Shown here one piece after another: positions 33,303 through 41,252 of a stretch of 51,802 nucleotides of DNA (its first letter is position 1; the number at the start of each line of letters is the position of its first letter). The stretch spans positions 1 through 51,802 of the forward strand of contig JAGRNP010000015.1 of assembly GCA_020440705.1 (NCBI GenBank), written 5' to 3'. The notes under the pieces are model-generated. The model did not search any database. It was not told the origin of the DNA and saw only the letters and a list, made by a program, of their open reading frames with translations. This DNA is from a bacterium (lineage in GTDB: Bacteria > Krumholzibacteriota > Krumholzibacteriia > LZORAL124-64-63). Both the position numbers and the translations under genes were made by a program.

Positions 33303-34472
33303 TCAGCGGCTCAGCACGCCCACCACGAACTCGATCAACACGCCCATGACGATCGGCGCCAGGTAGGAGCCGACGAACTTGCGGATGTTCGCCTGGTCGA
33401 AGGGCCAGACGGGAAACGCGCGGGTCGCGTCGTGCAGCTCCCGGATCGCCTTGAGGCGTTCGATGGCGGGGGCCGGGTCGTCGGGTGACTCCAACAGGTG
33501 CACGCTGTCGGGGTACTCCGCGTCCCAGCGGGCGGCGATGCGCGCCAACCAGTCCGTCTTCGCGGCGTTCATGGCCTTGGACGCCGTGGCGAGCACCTGG
33601 AAGAAGACGAGCGGGGAGGCGATGGCGTAGAGGATCGCCGCCACGACGATGTCCACCGAGACGGTGTACGACAGGACCGACCCGGCGGCGAGGCTGCGCG
33701 TGTAGGGCGTCACCGCGCACAGCATGACGCCCACGACGCTGATCAGGTAGACGAGTCCGAGGGCGAACTCGGCCAGGGGCGCCAGCCCGCCGACCCCGTC
33801 CGGGTGCAGCGGCCGCACGTTGGCGCCGCCCCGGAAGACGTCCCGCAGGCAGACGATCATCATCCAGCAGGCGAGCAGCACCGAGACGATGCAGAACATG
33901 AGCAGCGCCGCCCAGACCTGGGCCGCGACGATCGCCGCCGGTCCGGCGGTGTACCAGATGCCGGCCGGCATGGCCCGGTACTTCAGGCCCATGGCGACGA
34001 GCACGATCACGAAGGCGGCCAGGGCGCCGAGGAAGACGCGACGGCGGTCGAAGCGCGCGATGATCGCGGCGACCCAGTCGCACGCGCCGGCCTCCCCGTC
34101 AGCCGCCGCGTCGTCGGCATCGCCCGCGCCGTCCGCGCCGGCGGCGCCGCAACGGCCCAGCGGGTCGGTCAGCACCTCGTTGTCGCGCAGACCGCGGAAC
34201 ACGGCCGCGATGCCGTGGGGCAGCCAGAGGTAGAAGGTGAAGATCAGCCAGCCGAAGATGAAATTGGTGTAGACGGAGGGGTCGGCGACGAAGCCGATGA
34301 CCTTCTCCGTCGAGAAGAGGTGGCCGTCGGCGAAGGCCGCGCCCGCCCGCAGCGCCTGCAGCACGGTGGTGGCGAGGAGCGCCCAACCGACGCAGGCCCA
34401 TGCCCGCTGCAGGCGGGCGCCCGACAACGGGAAGGCATGCGGCATGATCCTGGCTGGCGTCGGATGCGACAT
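33303..34472 (-). CDS. Polytopic membrane protein of unknown function
   Basis: 389 residues with about seven hydrophobic segments: near 18-40, 70-92, 148-166, 183-210, 236-256, 270-296 and 370-388. A long Ala/Asp/Gly-rich, low-complexity loop (GAAGADGAGDADDAAADGEAG, about 108-128) and a charged cytoplasmic-like region with DWLARIAARWDAEYPDS lie between them. I do not recognise the family; no transporter signature, catalytic motif or conserved charged residue inside helices stands out. ATG at 34472 is the first start before the first helix; ATG 34445 is an alternative. No ribosome site is strong. It is alone, flanked by convergent punA and the kinase terminus. Confidence 0.7.
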   Translation of the reverse strand: MSHPTPARIMPHAFPLSGARLQRAWACVGWALLATTVLQALRAGAAFADGHLFSTEKVIGFVADPSVYTNFIFGWLIFTFYLWLPHGIAAVFRGLRDNEVLTDPLGRCGAAGADGAGDADDAAADGEAGACDWVAAIIARFDRRRVFLGALAAFVIVLVAMGLKYRAMPAGIWYTAGPAAIVAAQVWAALLMFCIVSVLLACWMMIVCLRDVFRGGANVRPLHPDGVGGLAPLAEFALGLVYLISVVGVMLCAVTPYTRSLAAGSVLSYTVSVDIVVAAILYAIASPLVFFQVLATASKAMNAAKTDWLARIAARWDAEYPDSVHLLESPDDPAPAIERLKAIRELHDATRAFPVWPFDQANIRKFVGSYLAPIVMGVLIEFVVGVLSR

Positions 34473-34584
34473 GCGAACCGGTTCCGTTGGGGTGGGGGCG
34501 CCTGCTCCCTCCGCGGCAGGCCGCGTGCGACGCCGGACTTCAGCATAGGCGATGCGGGGTGGATCCGTCCACCGTCCCGCCGGA

Positions 34585-37182
34585 CTAGCGCGGCAACGGG
34601 TCCATGATCTGCAGCCGGCCCTGGGCCCGCCGCACGGAGTAGATGTAGCCCTCGCCGTCGGGCGTGATGAAGACCCGGTCGATGGTGAAGACGCCCGACG
34701 GATCCAGCGGCATGATCTCCAGGTGCAGCCGACGCGCCCCGGTCTCCGGGTCGACCACGTGGACCCGAGCCGGCAGCGATGCGGCGGCGAGCACGTAGAG
34801 CTCGCGGTCGTCCGCCGTGAAGCCCAGCACCTCCTCGTCGGGAGCGATCCCGTTGACCGGGTGGGGGCCCGAGCCGTCCAGCCCGAACCAGGCCACGCCG
34901 CCGTCCGCATCGCTGACCACGAGACGCGACCCGTCCGCGGCCACGGCGAAGCGGCGGGTCGAGAGGGCGAAGTCCGGGCCGATCAGGGGCACCGGGTCGG
35001 CGTTCGCGTCGAGGTCGAACAGCGCGATCGTGCGCCTGCCGTCGGCCTCCGTGACGGGGGTGACGATGCGGCCCCAGGGGCCGGAACCGCCGATCCAGGT
35101 CCCGGTGGCGGCGGTGAACTGCGTCGCGCCCGACTTGACGGCGCGGACCTCGCCCGCCCCGACCGGCATGATCTCGACGGTCCGCCGGCCCTCGCCCGCG
35201 AACCGCCCGACGCACAGATGCCTGCCGTCCGGGGAAAGGGCGATCACGCTTCCGTTGCCGAGCATCACCGCGGGCGCGCCGTCCAGGGGCCGGGCGAAGA
35301 TGGCGTACCCGCCCTGGTCGAAGAAGTTGCCCTCCTCGAAGACCGCGAGGCGCCCGTCCCGGGTGATCCCGCGCGGCGTGGACCAGTCGAGCCAGCTGAT
35401 GTTCGTCTCGGCGGCGGCCCCCGGCGCCCGCCCGATCAGTTCCCGGCGGTTCAGGCCGGTGAGCACCAGCATGCGGCCCTGGTCGTCCATGTCCACCGGA
35501 CTGAGCCCGATCGGGGCCTCGTAGACCCGCCGCGCCTCGCGGCCGGGCTCGTGGATCCGCAGCGTGTTGCCGCTCGAACTCCACAGCCTGCGGCCGTCCG
35601 GATCCCACAGCACGCCCCAGACGCCGCCGAAACCGAGGTCCTCGACCTCGCCGTCGCGGCCCACGACGCGGATGAAGGAGATGTTGTCGCCCCGGGTCGG
35701 GCACTCGGCGATGGCCACGCGGTCGCCGTCAGGATGCACCCGCACGCAGCTGATCCAGCCCGAGGTGGTGAAGATCACCTTGCCGATGGGGTACTCGAGC
35801 TGCACGCGCCCGTCGACCTCGCGGGCGACGGCCAGGTTCACGTCGTCGGGGGCCCAGTCGGCCCGCATGACGTTCTCGAGGATCGGGCGCGGCGCGGCGC
35901 CGCCCGGGGGCATGATCGCCAGGGTGCCGCTGGCCTCCCAGCCCACGCCCTGCCGCCGGTCGAGCATCACCGCGACCTTGCCCGACGGCGACACGGCCAG
36001 GAGGTCGGCGCCCGGCATGTCGAGCGACTGGGCCACGGGGAAGCCCGGCGTGGCGGCGTAGAGATCGATCCGCTCCTTCTCCCAGGCCGCCGCGTAGATG
36101 GCGGCCCCGTCCGAGCTCGTGAAGCGGGCGTTGGTGATCACGCCGCGCCGCGAGCTGAGGCCGGTGAAGTCCGGGACCACGGCGGGCGCGTCCGGCCCGC
36201 GGCCGAACCAGCCGGCGGCCGCGCCGATGACGACGCCGGCCAACACGAGGCCCGCGATCAGCGCCGGACCCGCCCGGCGCCGCGGCGCCACGTCGCGCAG
36301 GGCGGCGGCGCTGCCGGTCGAGACGACCGAGCCGGACAGGGCTTCCAGGGCGAAGGCGAGGTCGTGGGCCGAGTGGAAGCGCTCGCCGGGCTCCTTCTCC
36401 AGGCAGCGCCGGATGATCGTGGCCAGGGCCGGCGGCACGTCGGGCACGAGCCCGGACAGCTCCGGCGGCTCCTCCTTCAGCACCGCGGTCATGGTCTCGA
36501 CCGGCGTCTCGCGGTGGAAGGGGCGCTGACCGCCGACCATCTCGTACAGCAGCGAGCCGAAGGAGAAGATGTCCGAGCGGTTGTCCGTCGGCCGCCCGCG
36601 CACCTGCTCGGGGGCCATGTAGTCGGCGGTGCCCATGACCGTGCCCGGGGCGGTGATGTTGGTCATGGTGGCCAGCTCGGCCGCCGAGCCCTCCTCGGGG
36701 TCGGCGCCCACCGAGGCCAGGCCGAAGTCGAGGATCTTGGCCCGGCCCGTCTCGTCGAGGAAGACGTTCTCGGGTTTGAGGTCGCGGTGCACGATGCCCT
36801 TGTCGTGGGCGGCGGCCAGGCCGCGGGCGATCTGGCGGCCGAACTCGGTGGCCTTGCGCGGGGGCAGGGCCCCGTCGGCCAGCCGCGCGCGCAGCGATCC
36901 GCCCCGCAGCAGCTCGGTCACGATGAACGCGTGCCCGTCGGCCGAGCCGAAATCGTACACGGCCATGATGTTGGGGTGGGAGAGGGCGGCCACGGCCTTG
37001 GCCTCGCGCTCGAGGCGTGCCAGGTGGGCCGGATTGTCCGCGAGGCTCGCCGGCAGCACCTTCACCGCCACGTCGCGCTCGAGATTCGTGTCGCGGGCCT
37101 GGTAGACCTCTCCCATGCCCCCGGCCCCGATGGCCTTCTCGATGCGGTACTGGTTGAGCCGACTGCCGGACTCGAGCTTCAT
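34585..37182 (-). CDS. Membrane Ser/Thr protein kinase with extracytoplasmic beta-propeller
   Basis: 865 residues. PknB-type kinase: GAGGMGEVY (19-27), VAVK with Lys41, HRDLKPEN with Asp134, DFG (152-154), [10 protein letters not shown] (184-193), so all catalytic residues are present. One membrane helix at about 307-326 is followed by a WD40/TolB-like propeller (repeats with [31 protein letters not shown]). Known layout in acidobacteria and FCB relatives: intracellular kinase with sensing propeller outside the membrane; targets unknown. ATG at 37182 is chosen, with AGGGAACGG before it; the longer start at 37218 adds a non-conserved tail. A TAGCTT -10 and a GTGACGTCAC palindrome lie upstream. 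Transcribed divergently from the CRP/FNR gene. Confidence 0.93.
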   Translation of the reverse strand: MKLESGSRLNQYRIEKAIGAGGMGEVYQARDTNLERDVAVKVLPASLADNPAHLARLEREAKAVAALSHPNIMAVYDFGSADGHAFIVTELLRGGSLRARLADGALPPRKATEFGRQIARGLAAAHDKGIVHRDLKPENVFLDETGRAKILDFGLASVGADPEEGSAAELATMTNITAPGTVMGTADYMAPEQVRGRPTDNRSDIFSFGSLLYEMVGGQRPFHRETPVETMTAVLKEEPPELSGLVPDVPPALATIIRRCLEKEPGERFHSAHDLAFALEALSGSVVSTGSAAALRDVAPRRRAGPALIAGLVLAGVVIGAAAGWFGRGPDAPAVVPDFTGLSSRRGVITNARFTSSDGAAIYAAAWEKERIDLYAATPGFPVAQSLDMPGADLLAVSPSGKVAVMLDRRQGVGWEASGTLAIMPPGGAAPRPILENVMRADWAPDDVNLAVAREVDGRVQLEYPIGKVIFTTSGWISCVRVHPDGDRVAIAECPTRGDNISFIRVVGRDGEVEDLGFGGVWGVLWDPDGRRLWSSSGNTLRIHEPGREARRVYEAPIGLSPVDMDDQGRMLVLTGLNRRELIGRAPGAAAETNISWLDWSTPRGITRDGRLAVFEEGNFFDQGGYAIFARPLDGAPAVMLGNGSVIALSPDGRHLCVGRFAGEGRRTVEIMPVGAGEVRAVKSGATQFTAATGTWIGGSGPWGRIVTPVTEADGRRTIALFDLDANADPVPLIGPDFALSTRRFAVAADGSRLVVSDADGGVAWFGLDGSGPHPVNGIAPDEEVLGFTADDRELYVLAAASLPARVHVVDPETGARRLHLEIMPLDPSGVFTIDRVFITPDGEGYIYSVRRAQGRLQIMDPLPR

Positions 37183-37236
37183 GGCGCCCCGTTCCCTGCG
37201 ATCTCCGCGGTGGCGCACCCGGTGCGGGTGCGCCGC

Positions 37237-37254
37237 GTGACGTCACCGAAGCTA
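37237..37254 (-). promoter_or_regulatory. Kinase promoter with GTGACGTCAC palindrome
   Basis: Minus strand: TGG then TAGCTT (37254-37249) is an extended -10; the predicted start falls inside the perfect palindrome GTGACGTCAC (37237-37246). Occupation of that palindrome would block transcription. The assignment is inference. Confidence 0.4.
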
Positions 37255-37464
37255 CCATCGAATGGGGAGGGGGACCAACCGGATTCGGGGGGCGCCGGGC
37301 GTCCGGGGGACGGGAAGGCGCAGCGGCGGCCCATTGGTCGCCGCTGCCGGGCGAGATTCCCTTTGTCGATCGCTCCCTGATCGCCGCCGGGTTCGCGGGG
37401 CCCGGCGATGCCGGCGCCGGACCCAATCCCCCGCGCGAGGTTCCGTGATCCGCGCCCGGTCTTC

Positions 37465-37480
37465 TGTGACTTTCGTCACA
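37465..37480 (+). promoter_or_regulatory. Perfect CRP-type operator TGTGA-N6-TCACA
   Basis: TGTGACTTTCGTCACA matches the CRP consensus exactly, with symmetric C and G next to the half-sites. It is about 170 bases before the CRP/FNR coding region and about 105 before its candidate -10, consistent with autoregulation at a distance or control of another start. Confidence 0.65.
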
Positions 37481-37567
37481 GTTGCCGCCGAAAAGCGACG
37501 CCATGTCACGCTTTGGAGCCGCCTGGTCCGGGAATCCCGCGTCTGGACGATGGAATCCCGGATCGAT

Positions 37568-37578
37568 TGTGGTATGAT
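37568..37578 (+). promoter_or_regulatory. Extended -10 of the CRP/FNR gene
   Basis: TGTGG followed by TATGAT (37573-37578), five of six matches to the -10 consensus, with no good -35. Predicted leader of about 68 bases. Confidence 0.45.
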
Positions 37579-37652
37579 GCCCGGGACGACGCGGCGCCCG
37601 CGGGGGCTCGGCGCCGCCTGCGCCCTTCCATCCATCAGGACGCGATCGGGAC

Positions 37653-38330
37653 ATCACGACCAAGACCGAGATCCTCGAGAAATTCGACTTCTACCGCGAC
37701 GCGACCCCGGAGCTGCGCAACCTGCTCTTCAACGGCGGCAACGTGGTGAATCTCGATGCCGGCTCGTACTTCGTCCACGAGGGCTGCCCCCTCGACGGCA
37801 TCGCCATCGTGGGCAAGGGGCGCCTGCGCGTCTACAAGTCGAGCAGCTCGGGCCGCGAGATCACGCTCTACGAGGTGCGGGCGGGGCAGCTCTGCCTGCT
37901 CAACGTGCTGGCCATGCTCACCGGGGCCCCGGCGCCCGCCTCGGCCCGCGTCGAAGAGCAGGTGACGGCGTTGCTCGTGCCCAACGACCGGTTCCGCGGC
38001 TGGATCGGCACCGAGGCCGCCCTGCGCAACTACGTGCTCGGCGTGGTGGCCGGCGGTGTCGTCGACGTCATGAGCCTGGTCGAGGAGATCGCCTTCAAGA
38101 AGCTCGATGTGCGCCTGGCGGAATACCTGTGCCAGAACCTCATCGTCGGACCGGGACAGGCCCGCGAACTGAAGGTCACCCACGAGGCCATCGCCGCCGA
38201 ACTGGGCAGCGCCCGCGAGGTCATCAGCCGCCTGCTCAAGGAGTTCGAGCGCCAGGGAGCCGTGGTGCTGGGCCGGGGTCGGCTCGCCATGGCCGATCGG
38301 GCGACCCTCGAGGCGCTCGCCGCCCATTAG
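37653..38330 (+). CDS. CRP/FNR-family transcriptional regulator, start codon uncertain
   Basis: 225 residues if begun at ATC 37653. Sensor beta-roll: ILEKFDFYRDATPELRN, LDAGSYFVHEGCPLDG, VGKGRLRVYKSSSSGREITLYEVRAGQLCLLN; dimer helix; winged HTH with VTHEAIAAELGS and recognition helix AREVISRLLKEFERQG. The recognition residues R-E-x-x-S-R keep the Arg and Glu with which CRP reads TGTGA. Four N-terminal Fe-S cysteines of FNR are absent; the lone Cys in GQLCLLN is typical of another subgroup with unknown signal. The first standard start, GTG 37740/37743, removes about 30 conserved residues; no ATG/GTG/TTG exists upstream before a stop at 37575. So the start is ATC or a base is wrong. A c-type cytochrome gene follows. 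Confidence 0.85.
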   Translation: MTTKTEILEKFDFYRDATPELRNLLFNGGNVVNLDAGSYFVHEGCPLDGIAIVGKGRLRVYKSSSSGREITLYEVRAGQLCLLNVLAMLTGAPAPASARVEEQVTALLVPNDRFRGWIGTEAALRNYVLGVVAGGVVDVMSLVEEIAFKKLDVRLAEYLCQNLIVGPGQARELKVTHEAIAAELGSAREVISRLLKEFERQGAVVLGRGRLAMADRATLEALAAH

Positions 38331-38338
38331 GGAATCCG

Positions 38339-38372
38339 CGGCCGGGACACCACGTCCCGGCCGCCCCGTTTT
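38339..38372 (+). terminator. Intrinsic terminator after the CRP/FNR gene
   Basis: Perfect 10-bp stem CGGCCGGGAC / GTCCCGGCCG with loop ACCAC, followed by CCCCGTTTT. Confidence 0.8.
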
Positions 38373-38396
38373 CCCGCCGCCGATTCTGGCCATTCG

Positions 38397-38409
38397 GTGA
38401 CTATGTCAC
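38397..38409 (+). promoter_or_regulatory. GTGAC-TAT-GTCAC inverted repeat upstream of the cytochrome
   Basis: Perfect 5-3-5 inverted repeat, one base shorter in the centre than the CRP site at 37465, at the edge of an AT-rich patch (to about 38445) 76 bases before the cytochrome ATG. Possible CRP/FNR-type operator. Confidence 0.45.
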
Positions 38410-38484
38410 TGAAAACAATCTTCAAAATCAATACATTGCAGGGGTGGCCGCTTCACCGTGTTCCGAGCGGGAGGTTCGACCCCG

Positions 38485-39111
38485 ATGTTCCGCGCGAGTC
38501 CCACCCCGACCCGCCGTCCCCAACCGCGGCCGTTCGACGTCCGCGGCGCCCTGCGCCGGATTCCCCTGGCGCCCGCCCTCGGCCTGCTGGCGTTCATCGC
38601 CGGCCTGGTCCTCATGGCCGGGCACGCCCTCGCGCTGCCCCGCTACACCGCGCGCTACGGCCAGGACTGCATCCTCTGCCACGTGAATCCGACGGGCGGC
38701 GGCATGCGGTCCCTCTACGCCAGCGCCTACCTGGTGCCCGAGGAGATCGCCGCCCGCAACGGCGCCGACGACGCCCTCGGCGCCTTCGATCCCGCCCTGA
38801 ACGAGTACGTCACCGTGGGCGCCGACCTGCAGCCCGTCCTGACCGACCAGTGCGTGACCTGTCATGGCGATTTCGGCAACGGCGGGCTCGACATGCGGGT
38901 GGGGGTCAGCCGATCGAACCTCGTCGGCGTGACCTCGTCGAACTACGGGATCGTCCGGGTCGTGCCGGGCGATCCCGGGGCCTCGCTGCTGATGCGGAAG
39001 CTGAGCGGAGCGGCGGGCGTGGGGTCCGAGATGCCGCCCGGCCAGGCGCTCGCGGACTCCACCCTGGCCATGTTTCGCAGTTGGATCGAAGCGGGCGCGC
39101 CGGACAACTAG
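38485..39111 (+). CDS. Membrane-anchored dihaem c-type cytochrome-like protein
   Basis: 208 residues. A basic N-terminus leads to a hydrophobic segment (about 29-50, LGLLAFIAGLVLMAGHALA) acting as signal or anchor, then two haem-attachment sites, CILCH (62-66) and CVTCH (123-127). Residues VNPTGGGMRSLYAS after the first site resemble class III or NapC-neighbour periplasmic cytochromes, and the C-terminus MPPG...FRSWIEAGAPDN is typical of planctomycete-type monohaem domains. Probable role: periplasmic electron transfer; partners are not encoded nearby. ATG 38485 has GGGAGG at 38469-38474; GTG 38458 is less likely. The regulator upstream and the inverted repeat suggest redox-linked control. Confidence 0.85.
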   Translation: MFRASPTPTRRPQPRPFDVRGALRRIPLAPALGLLAFIAGLVLMAGHALALPRYTARYGQDCILCHVNPTGGGMRSLYASAYLVPEEIAARNGADDALGAFDPALNEYVTVGADLQPVLTDQCVTCHGDFGNGGLDMRVGVSRSNLVGVTSSNYGIVRVVPGDPGASLLMRKLSGAAGVGSEMPPGQALADSTLAMFRSWIEAGAPDN

Positions 39112-39129
39112 GTCCGGCCTCCCGTGCGG

Positions 39130-39178
39130 CCCCACCGGTGGGACGGGGGTGCACCCCTTCACCCGTCCGCCGGTGGGG
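39130..39178. terminator. Bidirectional hairpin between convergent genes
   Basis: Arms 39130-39147 (CCCCACCGG...GACGGG) and 39162-39178 (CCCGTCCGCCGGTGGGG) pair over about 15 bp with a small internal bulge. The loop holds another palindrome, GGGGTGCACCCC (39146-39157), and the left arm contains CCCACCGGTGGG. It lies 18 bases after the cytochrome stop and 27 before the lipoprotein stop. Confidence 0.6.
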
Positions 39179-39205
39179 CGGTTCCGCAGGGCCGGCTGCC
39201 CCGCC

Positions 39206-39715
39206 CTATTTCAACTCGATGAAGAGATCCTCGACCTTCAGCTGGTCGCGGTCGTCGAAGTCGATGAAGCCGACCACCCGGTAGGTGCCGCGTGCGACCG
39301 GCTGGCGGTTCGAGCGCGAGATCTGCTGCTCCCAGAGCAGGGTCGTGCGGATCGACTCGCCGGCGCCGAGGCTGGTCTTGTCCCGGGTGCCGTCGCCGTC
39401 GACGAAGTGGGAATAGTTGTCGTCGCTCCTGATGTTCACGGACAGGTTCGGGTAGCGGGCCGGGTCGCCGCGCTGGAAGTCGAGGGCGATGGGGGCGTTG
39501 CCCGTGTTGCGCAGCACCATGGTGACGACGACGTCCTCGCCGAAGGCGTAGCTGGCCTTGTCGGTGCCGACGGTCAGCTGCAGGCCGCCATCGGTGGTGC
39601 TGGCATTGTGGGCGCCGGCGGCCGGCGCGGCGGGGTTGTCGTCGCTCGAGCAGCCGGTCAGGGCCAGGCCGAGGAGCAGCAGGACGGTCAGGACGGGCAG
39701 GCGCGGGGTCTTCAT
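39206..39715 (-). CDS. Lipoprotein with BsuPI-like beta domain
   Basis: 169 residues. Signal peptide with lipobox LTGC (about 19-22), a short Ser/Asp/Ala linker, then an immunoglobulin-like domain: LQLTVGTDKASYAFGEDVVV, VLRNTGNAPIALDFQRGD, GESIRTTLLWEQ, GTYRVVGFIDF. The order matches the BsuPI domain, first named for a Bacillus intracellular proteinase inhibitor and now seen in many exported proteins. Protease inhibition is not shown. ATG at 39715 has AAGGAG on this strand (39726-39721); a longer frame to 39796 is not supported. It is transcribed toward the cytochrome and lies downstream of dksA with 115 bases between. Confidence 0.8.
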   Translation of the reverse strand: MKTPRLPVLTVLLLLGLALTGCSSDDNPAAPAAGAHNASTTDGGLQLTVGTDKASYAFGEDVVVTMVLRNTGNAPIALDFQRGDPARYPNLSVNIRSDDNYSHFVDGDGTRDKTSLGAGESIRTTLLWEQQISRSNRQPVARGTYRVVGFIDFDDRDQLKVEDLFIELK

Positions 39716-39830
39716 GGTGGTCTCCTTCTTCCGGGGTCGCTCAGGGTCGACTTGGTCTTCGGAAGGACATGCGCCGCCCGGGGGGCGAGTGCGCAATCAC
39801 CGGGAAAATCTGTTCCGCGATCCGGTCGGC

Positions 39831-40256
39831 TCAGCCGGTCATGCCCCGGATGTTCATCTGCTCGCGCCGCTCGTGGGCCTCCTGGGCCTCGATGGACAGG
39901 GACGCGGTGGGGCGGGCCTCGAGGCGGGCCAGGCCGATGGGCTTGCCCGTGTCGGCGCAGTAGCCGTAGGTGCCGTCCTTCAGGCGCTCGAGGGCCTCGT
40001 CGATCTTGGCGATGAGCTTGCGCTCGCGGTCGCGGGTGCGCAGCTCGAGGGTGCGGTCGATCTCGTCGTTGGCCTGGTCGACGAAGTCGGCGGCCTGGCG
40101 GTCGGCGCCGCTCAGGGTGGTGCGCGTCTCCTGGTAGTCCTCGAGCAGCTCGTCGCGCCAGGCGACCAGCTTGCGCCGGAAGTACTCGCGCTGCTTCTCG
40201 TTCATGAACGGCTCGTCGGCGGAGGGCTTGTAGCCCTGGGGCAGCTTGACACTCAT
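39831..40256 (-). CDS. dksA: DksA/TraR-family RNA polymerase-binding factor
   Basis: 141 residues. The start PQGYKPSADEPFMNEKQREY and the coiled-coil hairpin with tip DEIDRTLELRTRDRERKL are those of DksA, which enters the RNA polymerase secondary channel and acts with ppGpp on stable RNA promoters. The C-terminal globular part reads GYCADTGKPIGLARLEARPTAS (short form), with only one Cys (residue 100) in place of the four-Cys zinc finger; this one-Cys style is known from alphaproteobacteria and should be zinc-independent. A minus-strand -10 TATATT at 40331-40326 would give a leader of about 63 bases. Divergent from the kinase at 40487. Confidence 0.93.
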   Translation of the reverse strand: MSVKLPQGYKPSADEPFMNEKQREYFRRKLVAWRDELLEDYQETRTTLSGADRQAADFVDQANDEIDRTLELRTRDRERKLIAKIDEALERLKDGTYGYCADTGKPIGLARLEARPTASLSIEAQEAHERREQMNIRGMTG

Positions 40257-40325
40257 GGTGCGACCTCGGGCGCGGGCGCCGGATGCGGGTTCTCGGTCAG
40301 CCCTGGGCGGGCCGAAAGTCGGCGG

Positions 40326-40331
40326 AATATA
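40326..40331 (-). promoter_or_regulatory. -10 element of dksA
   Basis: TATATT on the minus strand within a GGCG-GAATATA-CGCC inverted repeat (40321-40335). Confidence 0.35.
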
Positions 40332-40486
40332 CGCCAGATCGGCCGCCGGGGCAATCCCCCCCGGGCCGTTCGGGCGGCGGTGTTTTTTGGCGTGGCTTCC
40401 GGCGCGATCGATGGCATATTACGGCGGCGAGGAGCCCCGCGCCGGGGCCCCCCCGGAGGCCCGCACCCGTTCGAACCGGAGCCCGC

Positions 40487-41236
40487 ATGAGCCCAGTCTA
40501 CGACGCGTCCCGCCGCCCCCTGAACGCGTTCGACCTCGAGGCCGACGACCTCATTGCCGACAAGTACGTGGTGGTCGAGCGTCTGGGCCAGGGCTGGGAG
40601 GGCGAGGTCTACCTGGTGCGCGAGCGCAGCACGCGCATCGAACGTTCGCTGAAGCTCTTCTTCCCCCAGCGCAATCCGGGCAACCGCACCCTGCGCCGCT
40701 ACGCCAAGAAGCTGCACAAGCTGCGCCACTGCCCGATCCTCATCCAGTACCACAACCAGGAGCGCATCGAGTTCGCCGGCCGCACGGTCGACCTGCTCGT
40801 GAGCGACTACGTGGAGGGCGAGCCCCTGAGCGCGTTCCTCAAGCGCCAGCCGGGCCGGCGCCTCGGGTTCTTCCAGGGGCTGCACCTGCTGCACGACCTG
40901 GCGGTGGGCCTGGCGCCGATCCACGCCAGCGGCGAGTACCACGGCGACATCCACGACGACAACATCATCATCCGGCGGCGGGGCCTCAGTTTCGAACTGC
41001 GCCTGCTCGATCTCTACGATCGCGGCGGGTCCAGCGCCAAGGGCATGCGCACCGACGTCCACGACATGATCCGCATCTTCTACGACGCCATGGGCGGCGC
41101 GCGGCTCTACGCGAGCCATCCCCCCGAGATCAAGGGCATCTGCTGCGGCCTGAAGAAGTCGCTCATCGACCGCAAGTACCGCACCGCCGGCCAGCTGCGC
41201 GAGTACCTCGAGCAGATGGAGTGGCACACGCGCTGA
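40487..41236 (+). CDS. Atypical protein-kinase-like protein
   Basis: 249 residues with a reduced kinase fold. Gly-rich loop LGQGWEGEVY (33-42), ATP Lys56 in RSLKLFFP, catalytic loop HGDIHDDN (152-159) with Asp154, and LLDLYDRG (173-180) where DFG is expected. The first Asp of the metal motif is present (Asp175) but Phe-Gly is Leu-Tyr. The activation segment and C-lobe are very short, as in ABC1/aminoglycoside-kinase-like groups. It could be an active small-molecule or protein kinase or a scaffold. ATG at 40487 follows GGAGCCCGC weakly. A -10 CATATT with TG extension (40412-40420) precedes it. It is alone, divergent from dksA. Confidence 0.8.
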   Translation: MSPVYDASRRPLNAFDLEADDLIADKYVVVERLGQGWEGEVYLVRERSTRIERSLKLFFPQRNPGNRTLRRYAKKLHKLRHCPILIQYHNQERIEFAGRTVDLLVSDYVEGEPLSAFLKRQPGRRLGFFQGLHLLHDLAVGLAPIHASGEYHGDIHDDNIIIRRRGLSFELRLLDLYDRGGSSAKGMRTDVHDMIRIFYDAMGGARLYASHPPEIKGICCGLKKSLIDRKYRTAGQLREYLEQMEWHTR

Positions 41237-41252
41237 GCCGGCGCGGGCCGGA

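Larger units (their letters stand above)
37183..37652. other. 470-base regulatory region between the kinase and the CRP/FNR gene
   Basis: No credible gene. From left to right: GTGACGTCAC palindrome (37237-37246), minus-strand -10 TAGCTT (37254-37249), a full CRP-type site (37465-37480), a lone GTCAC (37504-37508), and a plus-strand extended -10 TGTGGTATGAT (37568-37578). Confidence 0.6.

Noticed and set aside
33303-34472. Nucleoside transporter for the adjacent salvage operon
   Set aside because: The gene is convergent rather than in the operon and shows no NupC, NupG, Ent or BMP-type signature.
40341-40390. GC-rich hairpin followed by T6 upstream of the atypical kinase, as a leader attenuator
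   Set aside because: The likely -10 of the kinase (40415-40420) lies downstream of the T-tract, and the genes on both sides diverge, so no transcript is expected to pass through it in that direction.
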